Source: Sarcophilus harrisii
Lineage: Eukaryota; Chordata; Mammalia; Dasyuromorphia; Dasyuridae
Assembly: GCF_902635505.1 (NCBI RefSeq)
Contig: NC_045428.1
Location: 302,241,107 to 302,305,106 of the forward strand
DNA length: 64,000 bases
Direction: 5' to 3'
Shown: positions 9,691 through 19,547 of the stretch, piece after piece
Numbering within the stretch: the first letter of the stretch is position 1
How the letters are laid out: every line of letters starts with the position of its first letter
Made by a program: the position numbers and the translations under genes
The notes under the pieces: generated by a model
Database searches by the model: none
What the model was told of the DNA's origin: nothing
Seen by the model: only the letters and a program-made list of their open reading frames with translations

Positions 9691-12600
9691 GTGAGTAGGG
9701 GGGGCGGCGCCGGGGTCACCGGGGCGGCCCGTCCCGGCCTGGGCCCATCCTACCTGCCGGGCCTTGAAGGCCGAGACTGCCTGTGGTGGGGAGCCGTAAA
9801 CACCCTCTCCCCGCGTTTGTGTCCGCGCTCTGAGGAGGAGGAGGAGGAGGAGGAGTCATAAAGCAACGAGGAGTGCCAATGTGGCTCTTTATACAGTTGT
9901 CCTCCAAGGCTTAGCCCCTAACACTCTGTCTTTGTACAGTTGTTGTCCCGGCCTTTAGAGCGCAGCTCCCTGAAGGCAGGGATTGTTAGCGCCCTTTTTT
10001 GCATCCCTGGTGCCTTCGCCCAAGCCTAGCGCGCAGGCGCTTACTAAATGTTTATTGCCTTGAGTTGAATTAGTACTGTGCCTGGCACATAGTGGGCGCT
10101 TCCTAAATGTTTATTGCCTTCAGTTGAATTAGTACTATGCCTGGCGCATAGGGGGCGCTTACTAAATGTTTATTGCCTTGAGTTGAATTAGTACTATGCC
10201 TGGCACATAGGGGGCGCTTACTAAATGTTTATTGCCTTGAGTTGAATTAGTACTGTGCCTGGCGCATAGTGGGCGCTTATAAATGTTTATTGCCTTGAGT
10301 TGAATCAGTGCTATTCCTGACGCATAGTGGGCGCTTACTAAATGTTTATTGCCTTGAGTTGAATTAGTACTGTGCCTGGCGCATAGTGGGCGCTTATAAA
10401 TGTTTATTGCCTTGAGTTGAATTAGTGCTATTCCTGACGCATAGTGGGCGTTTACTAAATGTTTATTGCCTTGAGTTGAATTAGTACTGTGCCTGGCGCA
10501 TAGTGGGCGCTTAATAAACATTTACTGAATTGAATCTGCCTAGTGCCCGGCACACTATAGGCCCTTTATAAATGCTTACTATCTTAACTTTGAAGCAGTT
10601 CTTCATGTTCCCAGCTGGATGCCCTTCACATCTCAAATTCAGTGTGTCCCAAACTGAACAAATCATCCCCTCTTCCTTCACTAATTCTCACTCCTGATTC
10701 CCTTGTTCTAACAATCCTATCAAATTTGATCATTCTTAAAAAGATTTGGAGGTGAGACAGTGACATTGACATAGGTAATCAATAAAATGTTTGTTGAGTT
10801 GCCTTTTGAAGCATTCGGAGGTTCCCAAAGCGATTTACACCCACCAACTCAAGTTAACCCCTCGTCATTTGTAGGGAGATTAAATGACTTCATAGAAGTG
10901 GTAGAGAGTGAATGCCTGGGGTAGGTTTTGAACACAAGTCTTATGTCTCCAAGACCAGCTTATACACTAACATTCTGTGCTTATAAAGTATACATAGAGT
11001 GTCCCCAAAATCTTAACCCATTTTAAAGTATTAACAGCTTAAATCTTCAACTGCATTGAGACTTTTGGAACCTCCTGGGGTCTCATATAATCCCTAATAC
11101 ACAATAGATGGCAAAGATTGGACTTATTTTTCAGATGAGGAAACTGAAGTTTTGATTAACAAATAACAACAATAATAATGATGATGTTTATATGGTACTT
11201 AAGTTTGCAAAGTGTTTTACACACACAAGGATATCAGAACTGAGATTCAAACCTAGGTTACCTGACTTCTGAATTCCATCTTTCCACTAAATCAGGTTGA
11301 TTCTAAGCAAGTGGAGTCTCAGTTTCTTCATTTGTAAAGTGGAGATAATAGTGCTTACAATGTGTTGCTGGAAGTGCTTTATAAACTTTAAACTTCTTAG
11401 AAAAATAGTTATTATTACCTTGTTTTTTGTTGCAAAAATAAAACAAGATGCAATTTTCACCATCTTTGAAATGTTACATAGTCATAGAATATTAGAGTTA
11501 GAAGGATTGTCTAATCTTTCCCCCTCACCTTTATAGTTGAGAAAACTGGGCTAGAGGGATGAAGTGACTTGGTAATGGTCATATAAGTAAAGTTAAAGAG
11601 CCAGGAGTTGAACTTTTTCTTCCTTTTTCAAAGTCAGTGCTTTTTCCTTTATACCATACCATCTCCCTCTTCTAAAGTTCTTGTTTCATCCTTCAGACTT
11701 TTCTGGAATACCTTCAGAAAGGTAGCCTACTTTCCCATTGTAAACTAGGAGAACCTGACTTGGATTGTCAAGGTGGTAGTAATGATAACACATTTTATGA
11801 CTGTTCAGTTTACAGAATGCTTTCTCATCAACAATCTGGTGTAATAAATAATATAAATATTATCCTTTAAAAAATTTTTTTTTAACAAATGAAAAACAGG
11901 CTAGAGAGGAGAAATGATTTGCCCAACATTATAGGGCAATAGGAGACAGTGAGATAACTTAGTGGATAGAGCACTGGGCCTGAAGTCAGGAAGACCCGAG
12001 TTCAAATCCAGCCTCAGATATTTACCAACTGTGCAACCCTGGGCAAATAAATCACTTAACTTCAGTTTACCTTAATGCACTTGAAAAGGAAATGGCAAAC
12101 CACTTCAGTATCCTTGCTAAGAAACCCCCTGGACAGTTTTGGCATCCTGTTGTTCAAGGGGTCATAAAGAGTAAGATGCGACTGAACAGCAAATAGGGAC
12201 AATAAAGTTCAGAGGCAGAACTAGAACCTTGGCCAGAAGGCCTTTTTCTCTTATATTGAGCTGCCTTCTTTACCTAGAACGACCAGCTCAGCCATGTTGA
12301 GAATTGAACTGGGAGAGAACTTGATATCTGAATTCCTGTAACAGATGTGTATTAATAGCTTTCTAGTTGTGGGAAGAAGAAATATTTCTCAGAAAGAGGT
12401 TATTTGGGAAAAAGCAGTTGGATAGTTATAAAATTCTCAAATTGATTAGTTTAGAATGTATCCTATTTTAGTTACTGGAAAAGAGCTCAGTATTTTCCTC
12501 TGTCTGTGTCATGACTTTGGAATCAAAGATCCTCATGAGCAACTTTACTTTTCCCCTCCTCATCACTAGTAAAGTGTTTTGTGAATATTTATTTTATGTA

Positions 12601-15600
12601 TGCATATATATATATTAGTATAGTATATTTGCCTCATGCCATATTATTTAGTTTTCATATTACTAAAGCTCAAACGTGTCTTATCAAGATTATGAAAGCA
12701 GCTCTATTTGTAGTTCTATTTATTGTATTGCGGAGGACATTTTTGACATTTTTTGATTATAAGAGTTATACTTGATTGTTATCACATTTTAGGATGCCAT
12801 TCTGAAGTTACTAATTTGATCCAATTCTGGAGGTGACACAGAAACTTAATAGTAAGGTCAGGAATCATAGGGCAAGGCACCAAGTATAACTCTTTCCTTT
12901 TATGAGGCACAGAGATTTTAAGTGACTTGCTTGAGGTCACACAGATAGTAAATATCTGAGGCAAGATTTGAACCCAAGTTTTCATGCTACAACTATAGTA
13001 TTTACTGCCTGACCTTAAGTAACAAAGAATATCAAAGTGAATTTTTCCATGAGAATATGGAATATTCTACTATCAGTGTTCTAGCTATTATTTCTCAAAG
13101 GAATGATTTTTATTTACATTAAATTTAAATTCCTAGATAGACCTAATTTGACCTTGTGCAGTTTGTTGCAGACCTTCTTCCAGCCCTATCACTCAACTGA
13201 AACAGCTGTCTCCAAAATTGCCAAGAATTGCAAATCTGTTCCCACATCTGTTGGTGTTCTTTCTCAGTTCTTGTCCCTCTTGACCTCTTGGTGGTATTTG
13301 GCTCTTGCTTACTTTTTCTTGCTGTGCACTTCCATCTCTCTAGTTTTTATGATGCTGCTTTTTTGGTTCTCCCTGTTTTATTTTTTCTCGAACTCCTCAT
13401 CTGGATCTTCATCAGTGTCATGCTCATCAACTAGGCCCTCTTATCTTTTTCTCCTTATGCTGTCTCACTTAATTATTTCATCAGTTTCTATGAGTTTATC
13501 TCATAATCTCTAGGTAGATGATTCCCAAATACTTGAATCCTATCCTGATTTCCTGGACTCCAATTTCACACTACTTACTATCTGTTTGGATATTTTGAAC
13601 TAGATGTAGTGTGGGCATTTCCACTACTATTTGTCCAAAACAGAACTTGATTATCTTTCTCTTCTCTTCCCTGACCTTAGAGACTTCTGTCCTTCCAAAC
13701 TTTCCTATAACTGGTGAAATTACCACTGTGTTCAAAGTCACCCAGGGTTCAATGGTGGTGTTGCCTCAGCACCTTGCTCTCACTTCACATAGCCAGTTTA
13801 CTGACAAATTTCCTTGGAAGTGCTCTTCCTTTTTTTTTTTTCCTGAGGCAGTTGGGATTAAGTGAGTTGCTCAAGGTCACACAGCTAGGAAGTGTAAAGT
13901 ATCTGAGGCCAGATTTGAAGTCCTCCTGATTTCAGGGCTGGTGCTCTATCCATTGTGCCATCTAGCTCCCCATTATTAATCTTCTTTTTTCACCCAGCTA
14001 TCACCCTAGTTTAGGCAATTATTACCACTCACCTGGACTATTGTAATAGCCTTCCAGTTGGCCTTTCTGTATTGAATTTGCCTTTTCATTCTTAAAAATA
14101 CTATCTTTGTCCTTGCCTCATAAGTTACAAAATTGTACGTACCTTCCCACTAAGAGGTGCTGCTATATACTTTATCTTAGATCAGAGAGGGAGGGAAATT
14201 ATCTGGATATACAAAAAATATTGGAGACTGGATGAACAAATTAGAGTATATAAATGTAACAGGAATGCTATCATGCCATAAGAAACAATGAAAGGAGTAT
14301 AGTTTCAGAGGAAACCTAGGAAGACTTGTATTGATGCAGACAGAAGTGAGCTGAACCTGGAGGACAATTTTTATAGTAATATCAAAATAATAAGCAACTT
14401 TGAAAGACTTAAGAACTTAGATCAACACGGTAACTAGCTGTAGTTCCAGTGGATATATGATGATATATGCTACCCCTCTTCTGTCAGAGAAGTGATGGAT
14501 TTAGGTTGTAGATTGAGATCTGTATTTTTTTTTTAAGACATGACCAATGCAAAAATTTGTTTTCCTTGACAGATTATTTTTTCCAAAGGTTTTGTGTTTT
14601 TGTGTATGTGTGTCAGTGGGAGGGAATGATAATAAACAATAAATGCTTTGTTGATCCATTGATTTAATGACTTTTGTTCTACAAAATCTGCATTTTTGTG
14701 TTAAAACCATAATATTTCACATAGTCACATATGTGTGCAAATTTCACATTCAGTTAATTTGCAAATATTCTACTTCAGGAAACTGGTGATTTGGTAACTT
14801 TATCTGTCAGTCTTTTGAATTACTTGTATAGGCAGTAGGAGTGAACTGTTTACATTTCAGTATTTGTAATTATATGTAATTGTTACTACACTTTGTTAGG
14901 GTAGTGTTCACCATTTAAAATAACAGACATTAGGTTGGTTTTATTAACAGCAGTTTTGTGAGCTATGAATACTTTTCTTCAATAAGCAGTTACAGTGACT
15001 TTAAAAAACAAGCCTCTATTTAAATTTTTTTCTTTAAAATTATAAGTAATTTTTTTGGGGGGAGGGGAAGATTAGCCAAGCCAGCAGCAGAAACGTATTT
15101 TCCGAGTTTTTGGTTCAGTTTTTACCATCCTGATTATATGCTGATACAGTGGATAGAATACAGGGCTTGGAGTCATGAAGCCCTGAGTTCAAATCCAGCC
15201 TTAGCCACATATTAACTGATTGAGTAAATCACTTAACCTCTGTTTGCTTTAGTTTCCTTATCTGTAAAATGGAAATAATAGTATCTACCTCACAGAATTT
15301 TTGAAAGGATCAAATGAGATAATAATTGAAAAGATCTTTATATCATGCCTGACATAGACTAGAGGCTGTATAAATGTTATTCTGTACTGTAAAGAACAAT
15401 TAATTCTGGCCATCAGCAAGAAGAGTATTAGAAATAAAAGCACAATCTTTTATGAAAGTATGATAAACTGAAAAATAAAGACGTAATCTTAGAAAGATGA
15501 AGAGGATATGTAAAGGTAAGATAGTCTGTTTTAATAGATAAGAATTGGGTAAATGTTTCCTTAGTTAACAAAACTAGGAGACAATACTTGAACCAAAAGT

Positions 15601-18376
15601 AATTTTAAGAGAACTGAAAGAAAGAAAATATTGCATTGTAAGTGTCAAGTATGTGGAAACCGAGATGTTCAGATAGGATGGAAGAATAAATAAGTGCTAG
15701 ATAGCTTTAGAAACTAATAAATGAGTTTCCAAAAGGATTTTAGAAACATTCTGGTTAAGTTCCTAATCTATTTGGATGATATTTTAGGAGCAGCTATCAT
15801 ATTTCCTCATAAAACATCTCTTGTGCTATCTATCATTAGAGACAGAATACCAGCTAGATGGAAATTGTTTTGATCCAATTTGGGAGTGTTTTGTGTTCTT
15901 TATTTTAGGAAGATCCTGCTTTGATTCGTTGGACCTATGCAAGAACAGCAAATATCTACCCGAATTTCAGACCTACTCCCAAGACCTCATTCTTAGGTGC
16001 TGTGTTTGGAATTGGTCCTCTTTTCTTCTGGTATTATGTTTTTAAAACTGATAGGGTAAGTTATAGAGTGTATAATGTTTAATCTAATAAATGTTGAATT
16101 GTTGAATACGTTCTAACTGCTAGCTTCAGCTGTGACTCTTTTTCTTGGAAGACTGCATAAGCTTCTTGGTAGCTACACAGAATTGAAGTCTACAAGGTCA
16201 ACTATGATTCTTTCAGTCCATAACTCAGCATCCAGATTACATGCATAGTAAATTTGACTAACAAGCCTTTTTTCTCCCCTTTAAATTCTTTTTTTTTTTT
16301 TTTTTTTAATGAGAAATGACAAATTAGCTGACATGAGGAATTTTTAAAAAGTCATATTAGGAATTTTTTTTTTTAAATCAGCAAATAGCCCTTTGGGTAT
16401 ATGTTGAGATGATTATGCACTTAAATAAATTCTGTTACCTTTTTTATCTATAGGCCAAGAAGCCCCTAGGTTTAATTCCTTTGAAAATCAGTTATTTAGA
16501 ATTGAAAAATAATTCTCCTATGGAAATAAGGATGCTAAAGATTATCTAACCCACTGCATACCTGAAATGCTATATATTTATTAATAGAAAAAATAATGGT
16601 ACAATATGAATAATTAAACAAAGCATAAACAAAATTGACAGTAGTGAATAATTTTTTGAGTACTAGTTTGTGAAGATATGTAGATAGCCTCCTTTTTTTT
16701 CTTCTTTCTTTTCTTGATCAGATTAAGGCAGTCTGTAATCTTGGTTTAGGGAAAGGTCAGACCACTGAGCTCTGATTCTAGACTAATTTAGAGCTTTGAT
16801 TATATTCTACTATAGTTCCTCATTATTTCTCAGTTTTTCCTGAGAGTTAAATTTGAAGCTCATTAGAAGAAAGTATTTCACTTGATTCTTTCCTGGTTAA
16901 CCCTTCTATACTCAGATCAGGAGTAGAGATTAGTCAGAATGGCATCTGTCCCTGTGCAATACTTGCAAAACCATAGCTCTTTCAGAGCTCAGTTTAGGTG
17001 CTACTGCTTCCATGAGGACTTTTGTGATTTCCCCAGCTGTGAAAACTCCTTCCCTCTTCCCTGTGAGAACAAGAAGCCTTTCCTTGGTTGGTTGGTTGAT
17101 TGATTGATAAGAGAAGGAAGTCTGCCATTAATTTGATGCTTCACTTAGCTATTGACAAGGTTAGCTGTTCCTGGAGTTGACAAGACGATTAGTTTCTTCC
17201 TTGGTAGATATTGAGAAGAGCCTTAGGAAAGGAAGGCTTTTAAATTAATAGGGAACATTTGCCTGCAGCTAGTGGGTATTTCTATGTGATTGCTTTATTT
17301 CTTTAAGATGTTCCTAATTCCTGATTTGTTCAATATTAAACTATTTTAGTCATTTGGAAAATTAATTAATTATTAGGGAAAGAAGTTCAGATAGACTCCT
17401 TATAATTTTTTTAATAATTACTTTCAAATTAAATATGCAATGGATGGATTGAAAATAATTTATGGAAAGTTTGTATTTTGAGGATTTCTTGTACTTTAAT
17501 GTTCAGAATGTTGTTTCAGCAATCAGGATGCTGATCATGTTTTTAAAGTAAGAAAAGGCATATTTATAGGTATAGAAAAGCTTTTGATAAAGTTACTCTT
17601 AATTCTACCTAATTTTCCATATAAAGAGAAGCATCACTTTAATTGGAGTACTGCATTCTCTCAATATCTTAATAGAAGCTTTGTTGTATTTAGTAATTCA
17701 GAGTATCATTCTGTTCTCTAAGTTTCCAAATACCCTATTGAGATATTCCATGAAATCTACTTACTATCTAAGTATAGCATGCTCTGAAATAACTTCTCTT
17801 TTTCAATACTTTCAATGAAGGATAAGGGTTGGGAAAGCAAAATTTTCATTCCTGAGGAAGGTTATTAGATTTCATTAAATTTCATCATCTAATTATCTGT
17901 TATATTGAAGTATGAATGACTTAGAGGTTCAAGGTAGGATATATAGACTTAACAGTAATATAATATTACCAGTAATTACCAATAATCATTATTTAGCATC
18001 TATTTTCTCATCTCTAGTATTGGGGGTGTTATAGTTTATTGACTCAAATCAGCCACTGGTTAGTATAATTAGAACTGTGAGAAATCTGAGGAGAGAGGTT
18101 TCTGCTTCTTCTTTGCTGACTCTATAGATGTCCTTCTATTTCAGAGTGTCTTCTGGGTGTCTGGGACTAAAGTAAATATTCAAGCACAAACAAACCACAA
18201 ACTGGATAAAGATGTTTATCTTCAATAATCTTTGACTGTTTTCTTATAATTGGATTTTGGTTTTATTAGAGTACATTTATATATTTAAATTTTTTTTTTT
18301 TCTGTCTTTATAGGACAGGAAAGAAAGACTTATTCAAGAAGGAAAATGGGAAAGACCACTGAGCATTACTTACTAA
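9517..18376 (+). CDS. NDUFB4: NDUFB4, complex I accessory subunit B15 (three exons, spliced)
   Basis: Encodes NADH:ubiquinone oxidoreductase beta subcomplex subunit 4, a small accessory subunit of the distal membrane arm of mitochondrial complex I. It has no catalytic role and helps assemble and stabilise the arm in the inner membrane. Exons 9517-9690, 15909-16055 and 18314-18376 join to 127 residues; human NDUFB4 has 129. Family signatures are [16 protein letters not shown] (residues 28-43), QYDNPHRRG near 48-56, then [13 protein letters not shown] and YPNFRPTPK after the first junction. One hydrophobic helix spans about residues 85-104 ([19 protein letters not shown]), followed by the charged tail [14 protein letters not shown]. 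There is no cleavable presequence, as in the family. Both introns are GT-AG and phase 0. The ATG is in context AAGATGT, and no upstream in-frame ATG gives a family-like N-terminus. The frame is intact with multiple exons, so this is the gene and not a retrocopy. Confidence 0.97.
9935..10036 (+). repeat. L2 LINE 3' end in NDUFB4 intron 1
   Basis: Matches the L2 3' tail order: 'cagctccctgaaggcaggga', 'tgcatccctggtgccttc', then 'gcctagcgcgcaggcgctta'. It runs straight into the minisatellite built from the last part of the same tail. Confidence 0.8.
10037..10530 (+). repeat. Minisatellite of 58-59 bp units made from an L2 3' end
   Basis: Eight full tandem units start (at GCGC/GCGT) at 10037, 10096, 10155, 10214, 10273, 10331, 10390 and 10448, with a partial ninth at 10507. 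Units are 59 bp except those at 10273 and 10390 (58 bp). Each holds 'taaatgtttattgcctt', 'gttgaatta' and 'gcctggcgcatagtgggcg'. The last four units form two copies of a 117-bp dimer (10273-10389 and 10390-10506). The open frame read across the minus strand is an artefact of the repeat. Confidence 0.95.
10800..10985 (-). repeat. MIR-type CORE-SINE, antisense
   Basis: Antisense MIR/Mar-1 order: 'caaagcgatttacaccc', 'gagattaaatgacttcatag', 'taggttttgaacacaagtct', then 'ctccaagaccagctt'. In NDUFB4 intron 1. Confidence 0.7.
11160..11290 (-). repeat. Mar-1/MIR-type SINE, antisense
   Basis: Reads 'gtttatatggtacttaagtt', 'caaagtgttttacacac', 'gagattcaaacctaggttac' and 'tgaattccatctttccacta' in antisense order. 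Truncated in the middle. Confidence 0.65.
11300..11420 (+). repeat. MIR-type fragment
   Basis: Contains 'tcagtttcttcatttgtaaa' and 'tggagataatagtgctta' followed by 'aagtgctttataaacttt', the sense order of the MIR 3' half. Confidence 0.6.
11465..11665 (-). repeat. MIR-related fragment, antisense
   Basis: Begins 'agtcatagaatattagagtt' and continues with 'gttgagaaaactgggctaga', 'agccaggagttgaac' and 'tcagtgctttttcctttata'. Typical antisense MIR-related order. Confidence 0.6.
11947..12195 (+). mobile_element. tRNA-derived SINE with RTE-like tail
   Basis: Full-length type: head 'agtggatagagcactgggcc', B-box-like 'gagttcaaatccagcc', then 'gaaaaggaaatggcaaacca', 'gggtcataaagagtaagatg' and 'cgactgaacagcaa'. 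In NDUFB4 intron 1, sense. Confidence 0.9.
12820..13015 (-). repeat. MIR-type CORE-SINE, antisense
   Basis: Contains 'agtgacttgcttgaggtcac', 'gaggcaagatttgaacccaa' and 'tagtatttactgcctgacc' in antisense order. Confidence 0.65.
13120..13829 (+). repeat. L2 LINE, internal coding region, left part
   Basis: Follows the order of L2 ORF2 in sense: a 'ccctatcactcaactgaaac' start, then 'agtttctatgagtttatctc', 'tagatgattcccaaata' and 'tgtccaaaacagaacttgat'. Open frames are broken. A SINE interrupts it at about 13830, and L2 continues at 13976. In intron 1. Confidence 0.75.
13830..13975 (-). mobile_element. Short tRNA-derived SINE, antisense
   Basis: T-run at 13830-13840, then 'cctgaggcagttgggattaa', 'tcaaggtcacacagctagga', 'ctgaggccagatttgaa' and the tRNA-like head 'ctctatccattgtgccatct' reversed. 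Inserted into L2. Confidence 0.92.
13976..14130 (+). repeat. L2 LINE, internal region, right part
   Basis: Continuation after the SINE: 'cacccagctatcaccctagt', 'cacctggactattgtaatag', 'ccttccagttggcctttctg'. This matches the L2 ORF2 C-terminal region in sense. Confidence 0.75.
14200..14620 (+). mobile_element. Old LINE-1 3' fragment
   Basis: Diverged LINE-1 3' sequence: 'taagaaacaatgaaaggagt', 'gaaacctaggaagacttgta', 'cagacagaagtgagctgaac' and the later 'tctgtcagagaagtgatgga'. Belongs to an older subfamily, as at 7002-7640. Confidence 0.65.
15128..15395 (+). repeat. Mar-1/MIR-type CORE-SINE, near full length
   Basis: tRNA-like head ('cagtggatagaatacagggc', 'gagttcaaatccagcctta'), core, then 'agtttccttatctgtaaaat', 'gaaataatagtatctacctc' and 'atcaaatgagataataat'. 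In intron 1, about 500 bp before exon 2. Confidence 0.85.
15909..16055 (+). CDS. NDUFB4: NDUFB4 coding exon 2
   Basis: 49 codons between acceptor TTTTAG (ending 15908) and donor GTAAGT (from 16056). It encodes [13 protein letters not shown], the FRPTPK motif and the single membrane helix. Phase 0 at both ends. Confidence 0.97.
16965..17050 (+). repeat. L2 LINE fragment in intron 2
   Basis: Contains 'ttcagagctcagtttaggtg' followed by 'ctactgcttccatgaggact' and 'gatttccccagctgt', the order seen at the L2 ORF2 C-terminus. The rest of intron 2 (16056-18313) shows only T-runs and nothing I can assign. Confidence 0.55.
18314..18376 (+). CDS. NDUFB4: NDUFB4 coding exon 3 with stop
   Basis: 20 codons plus TAA, after a T-rich acceptor tract ending TATAG at 18313. 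It encodes the charged C-terminus [20 protein letters not shown]. Human NDUFB4 ends in HLSY at the same place. Confidence 0.96.
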   Translation, partial: DRKERLIQEGKWERPLSITY

Positions 18377-18449
18377 GTCTGAAAAAATATGATTGCTATG
18401 TATTTAAATCACTGTATTGCACATCTTGAAAAAGATGAATTCTTGCTTA

Positions 18450-18455
18450 AATAAA
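18450..18455 (+). terminator. NDUFB4: NDUFB4 polyadenylation signal
   Basis: AATAAA 74 bp after the stop codon, followed by a T/GT-rich stretch from about 18477. The 3' UTR is therefore about 95-100 bases, short as expected for this gene. Confidence 0.85.
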
Positions 18456-18476
18456 TTTTATGATACTCATTAAACA

Positions 18477-19200
18477 GTCTTTTTCTTAATAGTGTTTTTT
18501 ATTTTTCTTCAGGGTTTTCTCCTATATTTTCTCATTTGTTTTTCCTGATAATACAACAAGGGAGGTAGAAGAGGTACTATCTCTATTTCATATTATTTGG
18601 CGGTAAAATCATATAAAAAGCAAAGATTGAAAGCATATTGCTCTCTTTTCTATAATGCTTCAATGTGAGGGTGTCCCAACACACCTTGAAATACTACATG
18701 AACTTGTTGCTAATCCTACCAAAACAATCCTTTTGCTATATGGTACTTTATCTGCCTTATATAATATGACTGCAGGTTTAAAAAGTCCCCTTAAAAAAGA
18801 GCTTGATCTCACACTAAATTCTTATTACTAATAAAGATGGAAAGACTCAAATGGGCAAACTTCTGCCTTGGTAGTAGTGAAAAAGGCCACCAATAGCAAA
18901 ATGAAATTGAAGTCTTATTTCAAATGATACTTTTTAAAAAATTATGTAAAACAATATAAAATTTTAAAAAAACATAAAAAGAAAGAAAAACAGAAAATGG
19001 GGAAAATTTGTCATAGAGAATTCAAAATATATAACAAATTTCCATTTCGAGAAAACATATAATAGAAGACGTTATATTCATAGTGTCCATCTTTCTTTGT
19101 CTTTGTGTAGATTACTTATTTGTTTTCTGCTGTGCACTTTTTGCTTTATTCTTTTTTTCCCCTTTCATCCTCTCCACCTCCCTCAAGCAGGCCACAATTA
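18477..19200. other. Intergenic after NDUFB4, no recognised feature
   Basis: AT-rich, with an A-rich stretch near 18930-19010 and no clear repeat family or coding potential. Confidence 0.4.
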
Positions 19201-19214
19201 AGCACAAATATATA

Positions 19215-19509
19215 TATATATATATTTTTTTTTTTTTCACATTTTTAATAGTATTTTATTTTTTCAAATACATGCAAAGGTAGTTTGCAATATTCACCTT
19301 TGCAAAACCTTGTGTTCAAATTTTTTTCCCTCTCTTCTACCCTCCCCTCTCCTCAAGACAGCAGGCAATCTGATATAGGTTAAATATAAGCATTGCTATA
19401 TTTATGTGTATGTATGTATACATACCCACATATAAATGTATGTGTATGTATTTTGTGTGTATATTCACCTGGATATAGGCACATATCTATAGACATATAC
19501 CTACATGCA

Positions 19510-19547
<38 letters not shown>

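Larger units (their letters stand above)
9220..9860 (+). promoter_or_regulatory. NDUFB4: CpG-rich promoter region of NDUFB4
   Basis: CpG dinucleotides and G+C content rise sharply here against AT-rich surroundings, covering the proximal promoter, exon 1 and the start of intron 1. Sites in order: an NRF-1-like site GGCATGCGCAG at 9273-9283; a TATA-like box TATAAAAGG at 9321-9329; an NRF-1-like ACGCATGCGCC at 9430-9440; an ETS/GABP-type CACTTCCGG at 9452-9460; and an NRF-1-like TGCGCAGGCGCC at 9483-9494. NRF-1 and GABP (NRF-2) are established activators of nuclear genes for oxidative phosphorylation, which fits NDUFB4. The start site is not visible directly. The distance from the ETS and NRF-1 sites suggests initiation close to 9480-9510, while the TATA-like box would place one near 9350. 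Confidence 0.85.

Noticed and set aside
9301-9861. 186-codon open frame over NDUFB4 exon 1 with extra residues on both sides
   Set aside because: It reads upstream UTR/promoter and past the GTGAGT donor into intron 1. The NDUFB4-like part is in frame only from 9517, and the exon ends at 9690.
10162-10521. 119-codon minus-strand open frame with internal repeats
   Set aside because: The repeats are the 58-59 bp minisatellite units read in frame. It has no start context or homologue I know and lies antisense in an intron.
11947-12060. tRNA gene candidate (A- and B-box-like sequence)
   Set aside because: The B-box-like 'gagttcaaatcc' belongs to the tRNA-derived head of a SINE. There is no cloverleaf with an anticodon arm, and the same head occurs in many copies here.
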